From contig JABGWU010000235.1 in NCBI GenBank assembly GCA_018645475.1, positions 1 through 64,000 on the forward strand: DNA of 64,000 nt, in the 5' to 3' direction. Positions within the stretch are counted from its first letter, which is position 1, and the number at the start of each line of letters is the position of its first letter. A program made the position numbers and the translations under genes. Source of the stretch: Opitutia bacterium. Lineage in GTDB: Bacteria; Verrucomicrobiota; Verrucomicrobiia; Opitutales; Seribacteraceae. Under the pieces are notes generated by a model. The model saw nothing but the letters and a program-made list of their open reading frames with translations. It had not been told where the DNA came from and did not search any database. This document shows, one piece after another, positions 16,849-24,990 of this stretch.

Positions 16849-17925
16849 ATGAATATCGATGAGACAGTTACAAAATGTGCTAATGAGCTTGATGCTCACA
16901 TTGCTGAAATAATCAAGTGGCACTTTTCGCCAGATACCGGGTCGCCATTCTGGTTGGATTGGGCAAAAGCACAAAACTGGAATCCTCTTGAGGAGGTTAA
17001 GACATTTCAAGATGTATGTGAAAAATTCCCAAATTTTCAGGATGAGTGGTTGAGAGATTTACCCAATGAGGTTTGGGTTCCGAAACCATACAAAGGAAAG
17101 CCATTTAATATTTTCGAAACGGGGGGCACTACTGGAATGCCTAAGCAAAGAATCGGTTGGGATGATTTTCGCATTGATTACACCGCTTTTTCTGAAACTT
17201 TGAGTGATGAGCATTTTCCTCGCAATCATTACTGGATGATGGTTGGTCCGACTGGCCCGCGCCGATTGCGTTTAGCAATCGAACATCTTGCTAATGAAAG
17301 AGGTTGTTCCTGTTATTTCGTTGATTTAGACCCTCGCTGGGTAAAGCGGCTTATTGCAAGTAAACAATTTGACCAAGCTCGGGCATACATGGATCACGCG
17401 GTTGATCAAGCATTGACAATTTTAAAACATAGAAAGGTAAGTGCCTTATTTACTACACCAAAATTACTGGAAGCCCTAGCGGAAAGAAAAGATCTTATTA
17501 AAGCGGGAATCAAAGGTGTTTTTTGTGGGGGCACAACCATGGATAAACAATATGCTCGTTTTCTTGTCGAGGAAGTTTGTGAGGGTGGAAAAATTGGATT
17601 TGTTCCAACTTATGGTAATACATTAATGGGCTTGGCGAGACACCATCCATTTGGTCCGGAAAATGATTATTCAATTGCATATTATGCTCCACAACCAAGG
17701 GCGGTCTTAAGGGTAATTAATCCTGAAACCAATCAAACGGTTGATTACGACAACTGGGGTCGGGTTGAACTTACAACGCTCACAAAGGAATTTTTTATGC
17801 CTCGTTTTTTAGAAAGGGATGAAGCATTACGAAAAAAACCATGGGAAAAAGCACCTTGGGATGGAGTTGCAGAAGTTCGACCATTTGGAGCAATGGAAAA
17901 AAATATTGTAGAAGGAGTTTATTAA
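16849..17925 (+). CDS. EhpF-like adenylating enzyme (ANL superfamily)
   Basis: A 358-residue atypical acyl-adenylating enzyme resembling EhpF, the phenazine-pathway protein that activates a carboxylic acid before reduction. The ATP motif is FETGGTTGMPKQR (residues 90-102). Other family segments are IKWHFSPDTGSPFW, GPTGPRRLRLAIEHLA, FVDLDPRWVKRL, LFTTPKLLEAL and GVFCGGTTMDKQ. At 358 residues it lacks the mobile C-terminal domain of ordinary ANL ligases, as EhpF and LuxE-type enzymes do. It is followed by one base and then the aldehyde dehydrogenase gene, the same pairing as EhpF with EhpG. The likely job is to make an acyl-AMP that the neighbour takes as thioester and reduces to an aldehyde. 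The acid is unknown; 4-hydroxybenzoate or a derivative is an inference from the nearby chorismate lyase. Confidence 0.8.
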   Translation: MNIDETVTKCANELDAHIAEIIKWHFSPDTGSPFWLDWAKAQNWNPLEEVKTFQDVCEKFPNFQDEWLRDLPNEVWVPKPYKGKPFNIFETGGTTGMPKQRIGWDDFRIDYTAFSETLSDEHFPRNHYWMMVGPTGPRRLRLAIEHLANERGCSCYFVDLDPRWVKRLIASKQFDQARAYMDHAVDQALTILKHRKVSALFTTPKLLEALAERKDLIKAGIKGVFCGGTTMDKQYARFLVEEVCEGGKIGFVPTYGNTLMGLARHHPFGPENDYSIAYYAPQPRAVLRVINPETNQTVDYDNWGRVELTTLTKEFFMPRFLERDEALRKKPWEKAPWDGVAEVRPFGAMEKNIVEGVY

Positions 17926-17926
17926 A

Positions 17927-19360
17927 ATGAGTACGCCACATATTCCATGTTTACGATTAGGTAAGGAATACCGCAGTTTTAATGAATCTGAAGTAAAAGA
18001 TTATCGTACTGGATCAGTTAAAGCTACAATGAGCCAAGTGAATGCCGGTGTTATACGAAGGGATCTTTTACAAATTGAAAAGGCTAGCGATGCTTTGCAA
18101 AAATTAAGCACTAGAGAGCTCATTGATATAAGTGCAAAAGCAGGAGACCTGTTCTTAAGCGGCAACTTACCATTGGGGGAAAATGGGGAACTTCAATCTC
18201 CTCAAAATTATCTTGAAACCCTTTCTTCTACAAGCGGATTACCCCATGTAATGGTAAAACGAAACATGGATAAAATTCATTATGCTCTCACTCATTTAGA
18301 ATTAATTTTAAACGGTTTAACGCGAGGTATTGATTTGTCTATTCTTGATCGAGGTTTTGGGGAACAGGCAGGGTCTCCGGTTTGTTTTTATCCAACCACT
18401 AGTGCATTGGGTTTGGTTATGCCTAGTAATTCTCCAGCCGTTAATTCTTTGTGGTTACCTTCTATTGCCCTTAAAATTCCAATAGTTATGAAACCAGGGC
18501 GTGATGAGCCATGGACTCCATTTCGACTTATTCAAGCTTTTATAGAAGCAGGATGTCCCCGAGAAGCTTTTGGTTTTTATCCAACAGACCACGAGGGATC
18601 TGCAGATATTCTTCGCCTTTGTGATCGGGCATTAATATTTGGAGATAAGAGCACGACTGATTTGTACGCTGGTAATCCCGGTGTTCAGGTTCACGGTCCA
18701 GGGTTCAGTAAAATTCTCATCGGAGAAGATGAAATTGAAAATTGGCCGGATTTTATTGATGTCATGGTATCTTCTATTTCAGATAATGGAGGAAGGAGTT
18801 GTGTAAACGCCTCGTCTGTAATTGTTCCTAAATATTCAAAAGAAATTGCGGATGCTTTAGGAAGAAGACTGGGTCCTCTAAAACCTCTTTCGATGGAAGA
18901 TCCAGATGCAGTTTTGTCAGGTTTTGCTAATCCAAAAATGGGAGAATGGATAAACGGAGCAATCGATTCGGATCTTGAGGAGAAGGGGGCCTTCGACGCA
19001 ACAGCACCTTATCGTGATGGTGCACGCCTTGTACAAGCTGAGGGTGGAACTTATCTTCGCCCGACGATCATCCATTGTGATTCTATGAATCATTCACTTT
19101 CAAACAGAGAATTTTTGTGTCCATATGCCAGCGTTGTTGAAGTTCCGCAGTCAAAGATGTTGAGAGCTATTGGTCCAACTTTGGTAGTGACTGCAATTAC
19201 TAAGGATGAATCTTTTAAGCAAAAGCTTTTATCTGCTTCAAATATTGAACGTTTAAATCTGGGTCCCATATCAACGATGAAAATATCCTGGGATCAACCC
19301 CATGAAGGAAACATGTTTGAATTTCTTTATAAACGTCGTTCCATTGGAATGGCAGCTTGA
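17927..19360 (+). CDS. Acylating-type aldehyde dehydrogenase family reductase
   Basis: A 477-residue member of the aldehyde dehydrogenase superfamily. The cofactor region (LGLVMPSNSPAVNSLWLPSIALKIPIVMKPGRDEPWTP) and the catalytic cysteine region (DNGGRSCVNASSV, about 288-300) are clear. The LELGG glutamate that acts as general base in hydrolytic aldehyde dehydrogenases is replaced: the sequence there reads HGPGFSKILIG. Loss of that Glu is typical of CoA- or enzyme-thioester reductases such as EutE/PduP, LuxC and EhpG. With the EhpF-like gene ending one base upstream and an iron alcohol dehydrogenase downstream, I infer acid to aldehyde reduction. A different acyl acceptor or an oxidative direction cannot be excluded. 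Confidence 0.78.
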   Translation: MSTPHIPCLRLGKEYRSFNESEVKDYRTGSVKATMSQVNAGVIRRDLLQIEKASDALQKLSTRELIDISAKAGDLFLSGNLPLGENGELQSPQNYLETLSSTSGLPHVMVKRNMDKIHYALTHLELILNGLTRGIDLSILDRGFGEQAGSPVCFYPTTSALGLVMPSNSPAVNSLWLPSIALKIPIVMKPGRDEPWTPFRLIQAFIEAGCPREAFGFYPTDHEGSADILRLCDRALIFGDKSTTDLYAGNPGVQVHGPGFSKILIGEDEIENWPDFIDVMVSSISDNGGRSCVNASSVIVPKYSKEIADALGRRLGPLKPLSMEDPDAVLSGFANPKMGEWINGAIDSDLEEKGAFDATAPYRDGARLVQAEGGTYLRPTIIHCDSMNHSLSNREFLCPYASVVEVPQSKMLRAIGPTLVVTAITKDESFKQKLLSASNIERLNLGPISTMKISWDQPHEGNMFEFLYKRRSIGMAA

Positions 19361-19395
19361 TTGATTATTTGAACTCCTTTTTTCATTAAGTTGTT

Positions 19396-20613
19396 ATGAC
19401 TAATCTTCCGGAAATTGATTTTTTTAATGAGGGAGAAATACCAAATCAAAAAGTAGTTTTTGGAAATGGTACATCCAATTATGTTGGACAGTTGGCGGAA
19501 AAGCTTGGGAGCCATGTATTACTTGTAACTGACCCTGGATTGTCTTCAGTTGGTCATCCCGATACTATCAAAAAAAATCTTGAAGCTGCCAATCTAAAGG
19601 TCACGCTTTTCGATGACTCAACTGAGAACCCAACCGAGTCAAGTGTTGAAACCTGTGTTCAAGTTGCACAGAAAAGTAAGGTTGATTTAATTATTGGTCT
19701 GGGTGGAGGAAGTTCAATGGATACAGCTAAGGGTTGTAATTTCATTCTTAGTAACGGAGGAAAAATGTCTGACTTTTGGGGAGTAGATAGAGCAATTCGT
19801 CCAATGTATCCCTTAATTGCTATTCCTACTACAGCGGGGACAGGTAGTGAATGTCAGTCCTTTGCTTTAATTTCTAACGACGAGAGTCATAAGAAAATGG
19901 CTTGTGGTGATAAGAAAGCTCTCCCTCGAATTACCATACTCGATCCAGAATTGACTTTATCACAGCCTAATTCTGTTACCGCTTGTACGGGGGTGGATGC
20001 CTTGTCTCATGCACTTGAATCCATGGTAACTTCCAAAAGAAACAAAAATTCTCTTTTTCATTCTCGGTTGGCCTTTAAGTTGATACAGGAATTTTTACCT
20101 TTGGTTTTAAAAGACCCCACTGATTTAAAAAGCAGAGGACAGGTTTTGCTGGGTGCTTCTCATGCTGGAGCCGCCATAGAAAGAAGTATGCTGGGTGCTG
20201 CACATTCGATGGCAAATCCATTAACCGCAAGTCGTGGAATTATTCATGGAGTCGCCGTTGGTATAACTCTTCCCGAGGTTATAAAATTCAACAAAGTAGA
20301 TTCAGGAACTAATTCAATTTACGCAGATCTTGCTCGTGATTCAGGTATAGCTTCAATGGATTGTCCAGATGAAGAAGCGAGTAATTTGTTAATGGCTAAA
20401 ATTTATTCCATATTAAATCTGGCTAAAATTCCAACTTCCTTAAGCGGACAAGGGTTTACCCTATCTGATATTCCTTCACTCGCATTGGATGCGTCCGAGC
20501 AATGGACTGCTAATTTTAACCCCCGTCGGGTGAATCGGGATGATTTTGAAAATATATATTCAACTCTTTTTTCTTCTACCTCTTGCGAAACTCAATCCCT
20601 ACAAGCAAATTGA
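19396..20613 (+). CDS. Iron-containing alcohol dehydrogenase
   Basis: A 405-residue type III (metal-dependent) alcohol dehydrogenase. The NAD(P)-binding GLGGGSSMDTAKGCNFIL (about 99-116), the family segment PLIAIPTTAGTGSE (about 138-151), VDALSHALES near 202, and two metal-ligand histidines in ERSMLGAAHSMANPLTA and GIIHGVAVG (about 260-290) are visible; length is normal. It follows the acyl reductase by 35 bases and would reduce the aldehyde product to an alcohol, completing a two-step acid-to-alcohol route. Its end overlaps the start of the next gene (TGATG). The direction of the reaction in the cell is inferred. Confidence 0.9.
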   Translation: MTNLPEIDFFNEGEIPNQKVVFGNGTSNYVGQLAEKLGSHVLLVTDPGLSSVGHPDTIKKNLEAANLKVTLFDDSTENPTESSVETCVQVAQKSKVDLIIGLGGGSSMDTAKGCNFILSNGGKMSDFWGVDRAIRPMYPLIAIPTTAGTGSECQSFALISNDESHKKMACGDKKALPRITILDPELTLSQPNSVTACTGVDALSHALESMVTSKRNKNSLFHSRLAFKLIQEFLPLVLKDPTDLKSRGQVLLGASHAGAAIERSMLGAAHSMANPLTASRGIIHGVAVGITLPEVIKFNKVDSGTNSIYADLARDSGIASMDCPDEEASNLLMAKIYSILNLAKIPTSLSGQGFTLSDIPSLALDASEQWTANFNPRRVNRDDFENIYSTLFSSTSCETQSLQAN

Positions 20614-21779
20614 TGCAAGGCATGAGATATTTAAGTCTAAAATTAATAATATGTATCTTAACAATTCCCATTTTTGGCTTTGCCAAGGATATTTCAGTAG
20701 ACAGAAAACGAGACGGTGAAAATTGGCAACGTCATCGTGGGGATCAGGCATTAAAGGGTGTTTCTAATGCTAAAATCGGAACAAAATTAAAGATAGATTG
20801 GGAATTTAAAACTGGGGAATTTCTTAAGTCCTCAGTAGTAGTCTCTAATGGACTTGCTTTCGTTGGTGCGGATACGGGTACGATTTTTGCAATTTCTGTA
20901 GAGGATGGAAAAGAAAAGTGGAATTATAAGACAAATCTTGGCATTGATGCACCACCACTGGTGCACAACGAAATTGTTTTTGTAGGATCTACTGATGGAT
21001 TTCTCTATGCACTGAGAGCTAAAGATGGAAAAATTCTTTGGAAATACGAAACCAACGGAGAGATAATGGGTGCCCCAAATGAGGCGATTCGTCCGAAATC
21101 CAAGGACTCCGTTATCGTTGTTGGGAGTTATGATAATTTCGTTCATTGCGTTCGTGCAAAAACAGGAAAATTAATTTGGAAGTTTGAAACACAAAATTAT
21201 GTTAATGGAGTCCCTACAATATATGAAAATAAATATGTGGTATTTGGAGGGTGTGATTCTGTGCTTTATGTTGTTGGTCTAGAAGATGGAAAACTAATAC
21301 GTTCCGTAGAAGTAGAGGCTCCCATTGCAGCATCAGTTTCAATTTCAGATGGTGTAGGTTATGTTGGAAATATGGATAGGGCAGTTATGGCTTTTGATAT
21401 CGAGTCGGGAGATATTATTTGGAATTATCGTCACAAAAATTTTCCTTATTTCTCTTCGCCCGCAATTACCCAGGAAAAGGTTTTAATAGGTGGACGGGAT
21501 AAAGGCTTACATTGTATAAATCGAATTTCCGGAAAGCAGCAATGGAGATTCTCTGCTCGTGGTAGAATTGACAGTTCTCCAGTTGTTGCTGGAGATAAAG
21601 TGATATTTGGTTCGATGGACGGAAAAATTTATATCCTATCATTACAAGATGGAAAAGAGATTACATCTTATGAAATTGGTGAAGCAATTTCTTCCACTCC
21701 GGCTATTATAAACGATAGGATTTTGGTCAGTTGTGAAGATGGTAATGTTTATTCATTCAAAACAAATCCCACTAAATGA
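20613..21779 (+). CDS. Secreted PQQ-like beta-propeller protein
   Basis: About 388 residues; the track start at 20583 is a TTG inside the preceding gene, whereas ATG at 20613 (overlapping the stop as TGATG) or ATG at 20622 gives a proper signal peptide (MRYLSLKLIICILTIPIFGFAKD). Propeller blades repeat with striking regularity: DGKEKWNYKT, DGKILWKYET, TGKLIWKFET, DGKLIRSVEV, SGDIIWNYRH, SGKQQWRFSA, DGKEITSYEI, about 40 residues apart, a complete ring of seven or eight blades. The regular spacing resembles BamB and PQQ-fold binding proteins. Its stop overlaps the next ATG by 4 bp (ATGA), so it is coupled to the radical SAM gene. Function is unknown. Confidence 0.85.
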   Translation: MQGMRYLSLKLIICILTIPIFGFAKDISVDRKRDGENWQRHRGDQALKGVSNAKIGTKLKIDWEFKTGEFLKSSVVVSNGLAFVGADTGTIFAISVEDGKEKWNYKTNLGIDAPPLVHNEIVFVGSTDGFLYALRAKDGKILWKYETNGEIMGAPNEAIRPKSKDSVIVVGSYDNFVHCVRAKTGKLIWKFETQNYVNGVPTIYENKYVVFGGCDSVLYVVGLEDGKLIRSVEVEAPIAASVSISDGVGYVGNMDRAVMAFDIESGDIIWNYRHKNFPYFSSPAITQEKVLIGGRDKGLHCINRISGKQQWRFSARGRIDSSPVVAGDKVIFGSMDGKIYILSLQDGKEITSYEIGEAISSTPAIINDRILVSCEDGNVYSFKTNPTK

Positions 21780-23113
21780 CTGATAGAAATTTTATTAAAC
21801 CCGATTATCAAACGGAAGAAGAAACCAAGGCTGGGAATTATTTTGTTTCTAATTACCCACCTTTTTCTTTTTGGAATGATAATGATGTTCCATGCGTAAG
21901 TAGTTTGGTTAGCAGTCCGTCACCAGGTACAGCTCCGTTAGGATTATATTACCATGTACCTTTTTGTCGGAAACGTTGCCATTTTTGTTACTTCAAAGTT
22001 TACACTGATAAGAATTCGGGAGATGTACGAAGATATTTATCTGCAACCATGAATGAATTAAAGGTTTACGCGGAATCGCCTTATTTTAAAGGACGTAAGC
22101 CTAAATTCGTTTACTTTGGTGGAGGTACTCCATCTTATTTATCTGCCCAGCAACTTACTGAATTAACTGATCAAATGAAATCTATTTTGTCTTGGGAAGA
22201 GGCAGAAGAGGTAACTTTTGAATGTGAGCCGGGAACTCTTTCAGAAAAAAAACTTGAAACCATTAAAGGCTTTGGTGTGACTCGGTTGAGTTTGGGCGTA
22301 GAGAATTTTAATGACCATATTTTGGAAACAAATGGCCGAGCTCATCGTTCAAAGGAGGTTTTTAGAGCCTATGAATTTGCCCGAGGACTTGGCTTTGATA
22401 ACATCAACATTGATTTAATTTCAGGAATGCTGGAAGAGACGGATGAAAATTGGTCGGACTCTGTCGATCAAGTAATTGAACTTTCACCAGATTGTGTGAC
22501 TATTTATCAGATGGAGGTACCCTTTAATACGGGAATCTTTAAAAAGATGAAGGAGGAGGGAAAATTGAATGCACCCGTGGCCGATTGGCCAACCAAACGT
22601 CGCTGGGTAAAAGAGGCATATGCAAAATTAGAAGCTTCTGGATATACTGTTACAAGTGCCTACACTGCAGTTAAAAATCCGAAAACGACCAAATTTATTT
22701 ATCGCGATCGCTTGTGGGCGGGAGCTGATATGATTGGCTTGGGAGTTTCCTCTTTTGGTCACTTGGGAGGTATACATTATCAAAACATTACCCATATTGA
22801 TAATTATTGCGATATTGTTGAGTCGAATAAACTTCCTATACGAAGAGCACTCATGACAAAGGAAGATGAGCGGTTTATTAGAGAACTTATTTTGCAGTGG
22901 AAATTGGGTAGGGTAAGCCAAAAGACTTTTATTGATAAATTTGGAATTTCCATAAGTGAGCGTTTTTCTTCAATCCTATTGGAGTGGGAGAAGAAAGGAG
23001 ATTTGACTATAAATGGAGATGAATTTCTATTAACTCGCGATGCCTTGTTGCGAGTTGATTCATTGCTACATGGTTTTTTTCTGCCCGAACATCAGGATGC
23101 TCGATATGTTTAG
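21776..23113 (+). CDS. HemW/HemN-like radical SAM protein
   Basis: A 445-residue radical SAM enzyme of the coproporphyrinogen III oxidase-like group. The [4Fe-4S] motif is CRKRCHFC (about residues 62-69) after LGLYYHVPF; further family segments are FVYFGGGTPSYLSAQQL, FECEPGTLSEKKLE, VTRLSLGVENFNDHILETNGR and INIDLISGMLEET, then the HemN C-terminal region (LLTRDALLRVDSLL). True HemW is a heme chaperone; this copy lies inside a putative biosynthetic operon, overlapping the propeller gene by 4 bp and 8 bases before the chorismate lyase-like gene, so it may have a pathway-specific role such as a radical methylation, decarboxylation or rearrangement. The reaction cannot be deduced; plain HemW is the alternative. 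Confidence 0.85.
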   Translation: MTDRNFIKPDYQTEEETKAGNYFVSNYPPFSFWNDNDVPCVSSLVSSPSPGTAPLGLYYHVPFCRKRCHFCYFKVYTDKNSGDVRRYLSATMNELKVYAESPYFKGRKPKFVYFGGGTPSYLSAQQLTELTDQMKSILSWEEAEEVTFECEPGTLSEKKLETIKGFGVTRLSLGVENFNDHILETNGRAHRSKEVFRAYEFARGLGFDNINIDLISGMLEETDENWSDSVDQVIELSPDCVTIYQMEVPFNTGIFKKMKEEGKLNAPVADWPTKRRWVKEAYAKLEASGYTVTSAYTAVKNPKTTKFIYRDRLWAGADMIGLGVSSFGHLGGIHYQNITHIDNYCDIVESNKLPIRRALMTKEDERFIRELILQWKLGRVSQKTFIDKFGISISERFSSILLEWEKKGDLTINGDEFLLTRDALLRVDSLLHGFFLPEHQDARYV

Positions 23114-23121
23114 ATTTTATC

Positions 23122-23673
23122 ATGACAACTACCAATAATATTTTTCAGGATCCCCTGTATCCGTTGAGTTTAATCCGACGGGTTCGTGGAATTTCCAAAT
23201 TAGTTTCTCAGGTCGTTGAACCAAATGAAATTCCTGAACCTTATTATTCTTTATTGGTTCATGAGGGAGATATGACTTCTCGTTTAGAATCTTATCATGG
23301 AGACAAGATTAAAATACGAAAGCTTAGTTCATCCAATGACGGGAAAGCATATTTTCGCGAGGTTTTACTGGAAACTATGGAATCTCAAACACCCACTGAA
23401 TATGGAGCGATTGAGATAACGCTCAAAAACTTAGAAGAAGAACAAAGGGCTCTGGTCATTGAGGGTAAACAACCATTGGGTGGAATTTTAAATGATGCTC
23501 GGATTCCATATTCAAGTGCACCCCGGGCTTTTTTGAAAATTATTCCAGATAACCCAATGGTTGAGGCTTTTGGTTCAGTGGAAGCAGATCATTTATTTGG
23601 AAGAAGTAATGAAATTACTTCTTACAATGGAAAAATTATTGCACGTATCGTCGAGATTTTACCTTCTCTTTAA
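23122..23673 (+). CDS. Chorismate lyase-like protein (UbiC fold)
   Basis: A 183-residue cytoplasmic protein that matches chorismate lyase, which splits chorismate to 4-hydroxybenzoate and pyruvate. Order and spacing fit UbiC: LLVHEGDMTSRLE (44-56), YFREVLL (77-83), the glycine segment QPLGGIL (117-123), HLFGRSNEI (157-165) and IARIVEILP (173-181). The three UbiC catalytic residues have counterparts: R79 (R76 in E. coli), R161 (R135) and E178 (E155). Overall identity to UbiC is low and length is slightly above the usual 165. It lies between the radical SAM gene (8 bases) and the halogenase-like gene (51 bases). A non-enzymatic UTRA-type ligand-binding role is possible but less likely given the residues. 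Confidence 0.78.
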   Translation: MTTTNNIFQDPLYPLSLIRRVRGISKLVSQVVEPNEIPEPYYSLLVHEGDMTSRLESYHGDKIKIRKLSSSNDGKAYFREVLLETMESQTPTEYGAIEITLKNLEEEQRALVIEGKQPLGGILNDARIPYSSAPRAFLKIIPDNPMVEAFGSVEADHLFGRSNEITSYNGKIIARIVEILPSL

Positions 23674-23724
23674 AACCTTTCTTTGTTTGTAAAAAGAGTA
23701 AATCTTACTTGAATTATATTAATC

Positions 23725-24990
23725 ATGATATCCCTTAAGAAAAATTATGATGCAATTATCATCGGTGCGGGTCCTGCGGGGGCAACTACGGGTGCATTAC
23801 TTGCAGAAAAAGGCCGAGATGTATTAATTGTAGAAAAAGAAAAATTTCCACGATACCATGTCGGAGAATCTTTAATGCCATTTTGTTACTTTCCTTTGGA
23901 GCGACTAGGTTTGATTGATACATTAATGGAATCTGCTAATCCTAGAAAGTATTGTGTGCAATTTGTTCGTCAGGACGGTTTTTTATCTCAACCTTTTTAC
24001 TTTTTTCAACACTTTGACCATCCATCATCGACCACATGGCAGGTTTGGAGGTCAGAGTTTGATAAGATGATCCTCGACAAAGCACGAGATAATGGAGCTT
24101 CAGTTATGGAAGAGACAAAAGCCAAGAATTTGATTAAGTCGGGAGATCGAGTTGATGGCGTTAAGGTTGAATCAAAGCAAATGGGCTCGTTGGAAATAAG
24201 AGCCCCAATTGTCGTAGATGCCTCTGGTAGGGACTGTTTTGCTGCCCATAAAGAAAACTGGATGGTGCGCGATCCAGAACTTAAGAAAATTGCCTTGTGG
24301 ACATACTTTAAAAATGCGAAGCGTGATCCGGGTTTAGACGAGGGGGCTACCACGGTTGCTTATCTTCCAAATAAAGGTTGGTTTTGGTACATTCCATTAA
24401 GTGGAGATATGGTCAGCGTTGGAATAGTCGCAGAGAGAGATTATCTTTTTAATGGATCAACCAAGGACCATGAAGAGATTTTTTGCCGGGAAGTTCAGAA
24501 TAACGAATGGATTAAGGAACACCTAGCTGAAGCAGAACAGACTGGAGAATATAGAATTACTGGAGAATATTCATACCGAAATCGTTATTGTGCAAGTGAA
24601 GGCCTTGTTCTTGCTGGAGATGCATTTGGTTTTCTGGACCCCGTTTTTTCATCCGGTGTATTTTTAGCTTTAAAGAGTGGGGTTATTCTTGCTGATGAAA
24701 TTGATCTCGCATTAGAAAATGGAGATTTATCAGCTAAAAGTTTTGATCGTTATGCTAAAAAAATGCAGTCATCAATGGAGACAATGAGAAAAATAGTCTA
24801 TGCATTTTATGATAAAGATTTTAGTTTTGGCGATCTTGCAAAGCGTGGCGAACATTTACGTGCCGCTTTGACTGATTGTTTGATTGGGAATGTAGATGAT
24901 AATGAATTCCGTGAACTTTTTGACGCAATATCTGATCTTGCTGAACTTCCGGATCCGGGTGAGCATGGCTTGACAACTGCTTCTTCGTGA
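23725..24990 (+). CDS. Flavin-dependent halogenase-like FAD oxidoreductase
   Basis: A 421-residue FAD enzyme of the tryptophan halogenase/geranylgeranyl reductase superfamily. Visible are GAGPAGA (14-20) for FAD, FPRYHVGESLMP (41-52), a lysine in NPRKYCVQF (K75) at the place of the catalytic Lys of flavin halogenases, the WxWxIP motif as WFWYIP (219-224) and AGDAFGFLDPVFSSGV (297-312), the F-x-P-x-S-x-G motif of this superfamily. These agree with a halogenase acting on a free or carrier-bound phenol, and the chorismate lyase-like neighbour offers 4-hydroxybenzoate. Related enzymes that only hydroxylate or oxidise share several of the motifs, so halogenation is inferred. The stop overlaps the GTG of the glycosyltransferase gene by 4 bp. 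Confidence 0.75.
   Translation: MISLKKNYDAIIIGAGPAGATTGALLAEKGRDVLIVEKEKFPRYHVGESLMPFCYFPLERLGLIDTLMESANPRKYCVQFVRQDGFLSQPFYFFQHFDHPSSTTWQVWRSEFDKMILDKARDNGASVMEETKAKNLIKSGDRVDGVKVESKQMGSLEIRAPIVVDASGRDCFAAHKENWMVRDPELKKIALWTYFKNAKRDPGLDEGATTVAYLPNKGWFWYIPLSGDMVSVGIVAERDYLFNGSTKDHEEIFCREVQNNEWIKEHLAEAEQTGEYRITGEYSYRNRYCASEGLVLAGDAFGFLDPVFSSGVFLALKSGVILADEIDLALENGDLSAKSFDRYAKKMQSSMETMRKIVYAFYDKDFSFGDLAKRGEHLRAALTDCLIGNVDDNEFRELFDAISDLAELPDPGEHGLTTASS

Noticed and set aside
16849-24990. Phenazine or aryl polyene cluster
   Set aside because: The EhpF-like and chorismate lyase-like genes suggest it, but no phzA-G genes, ketosynthases or acyl carrier proteins are present.
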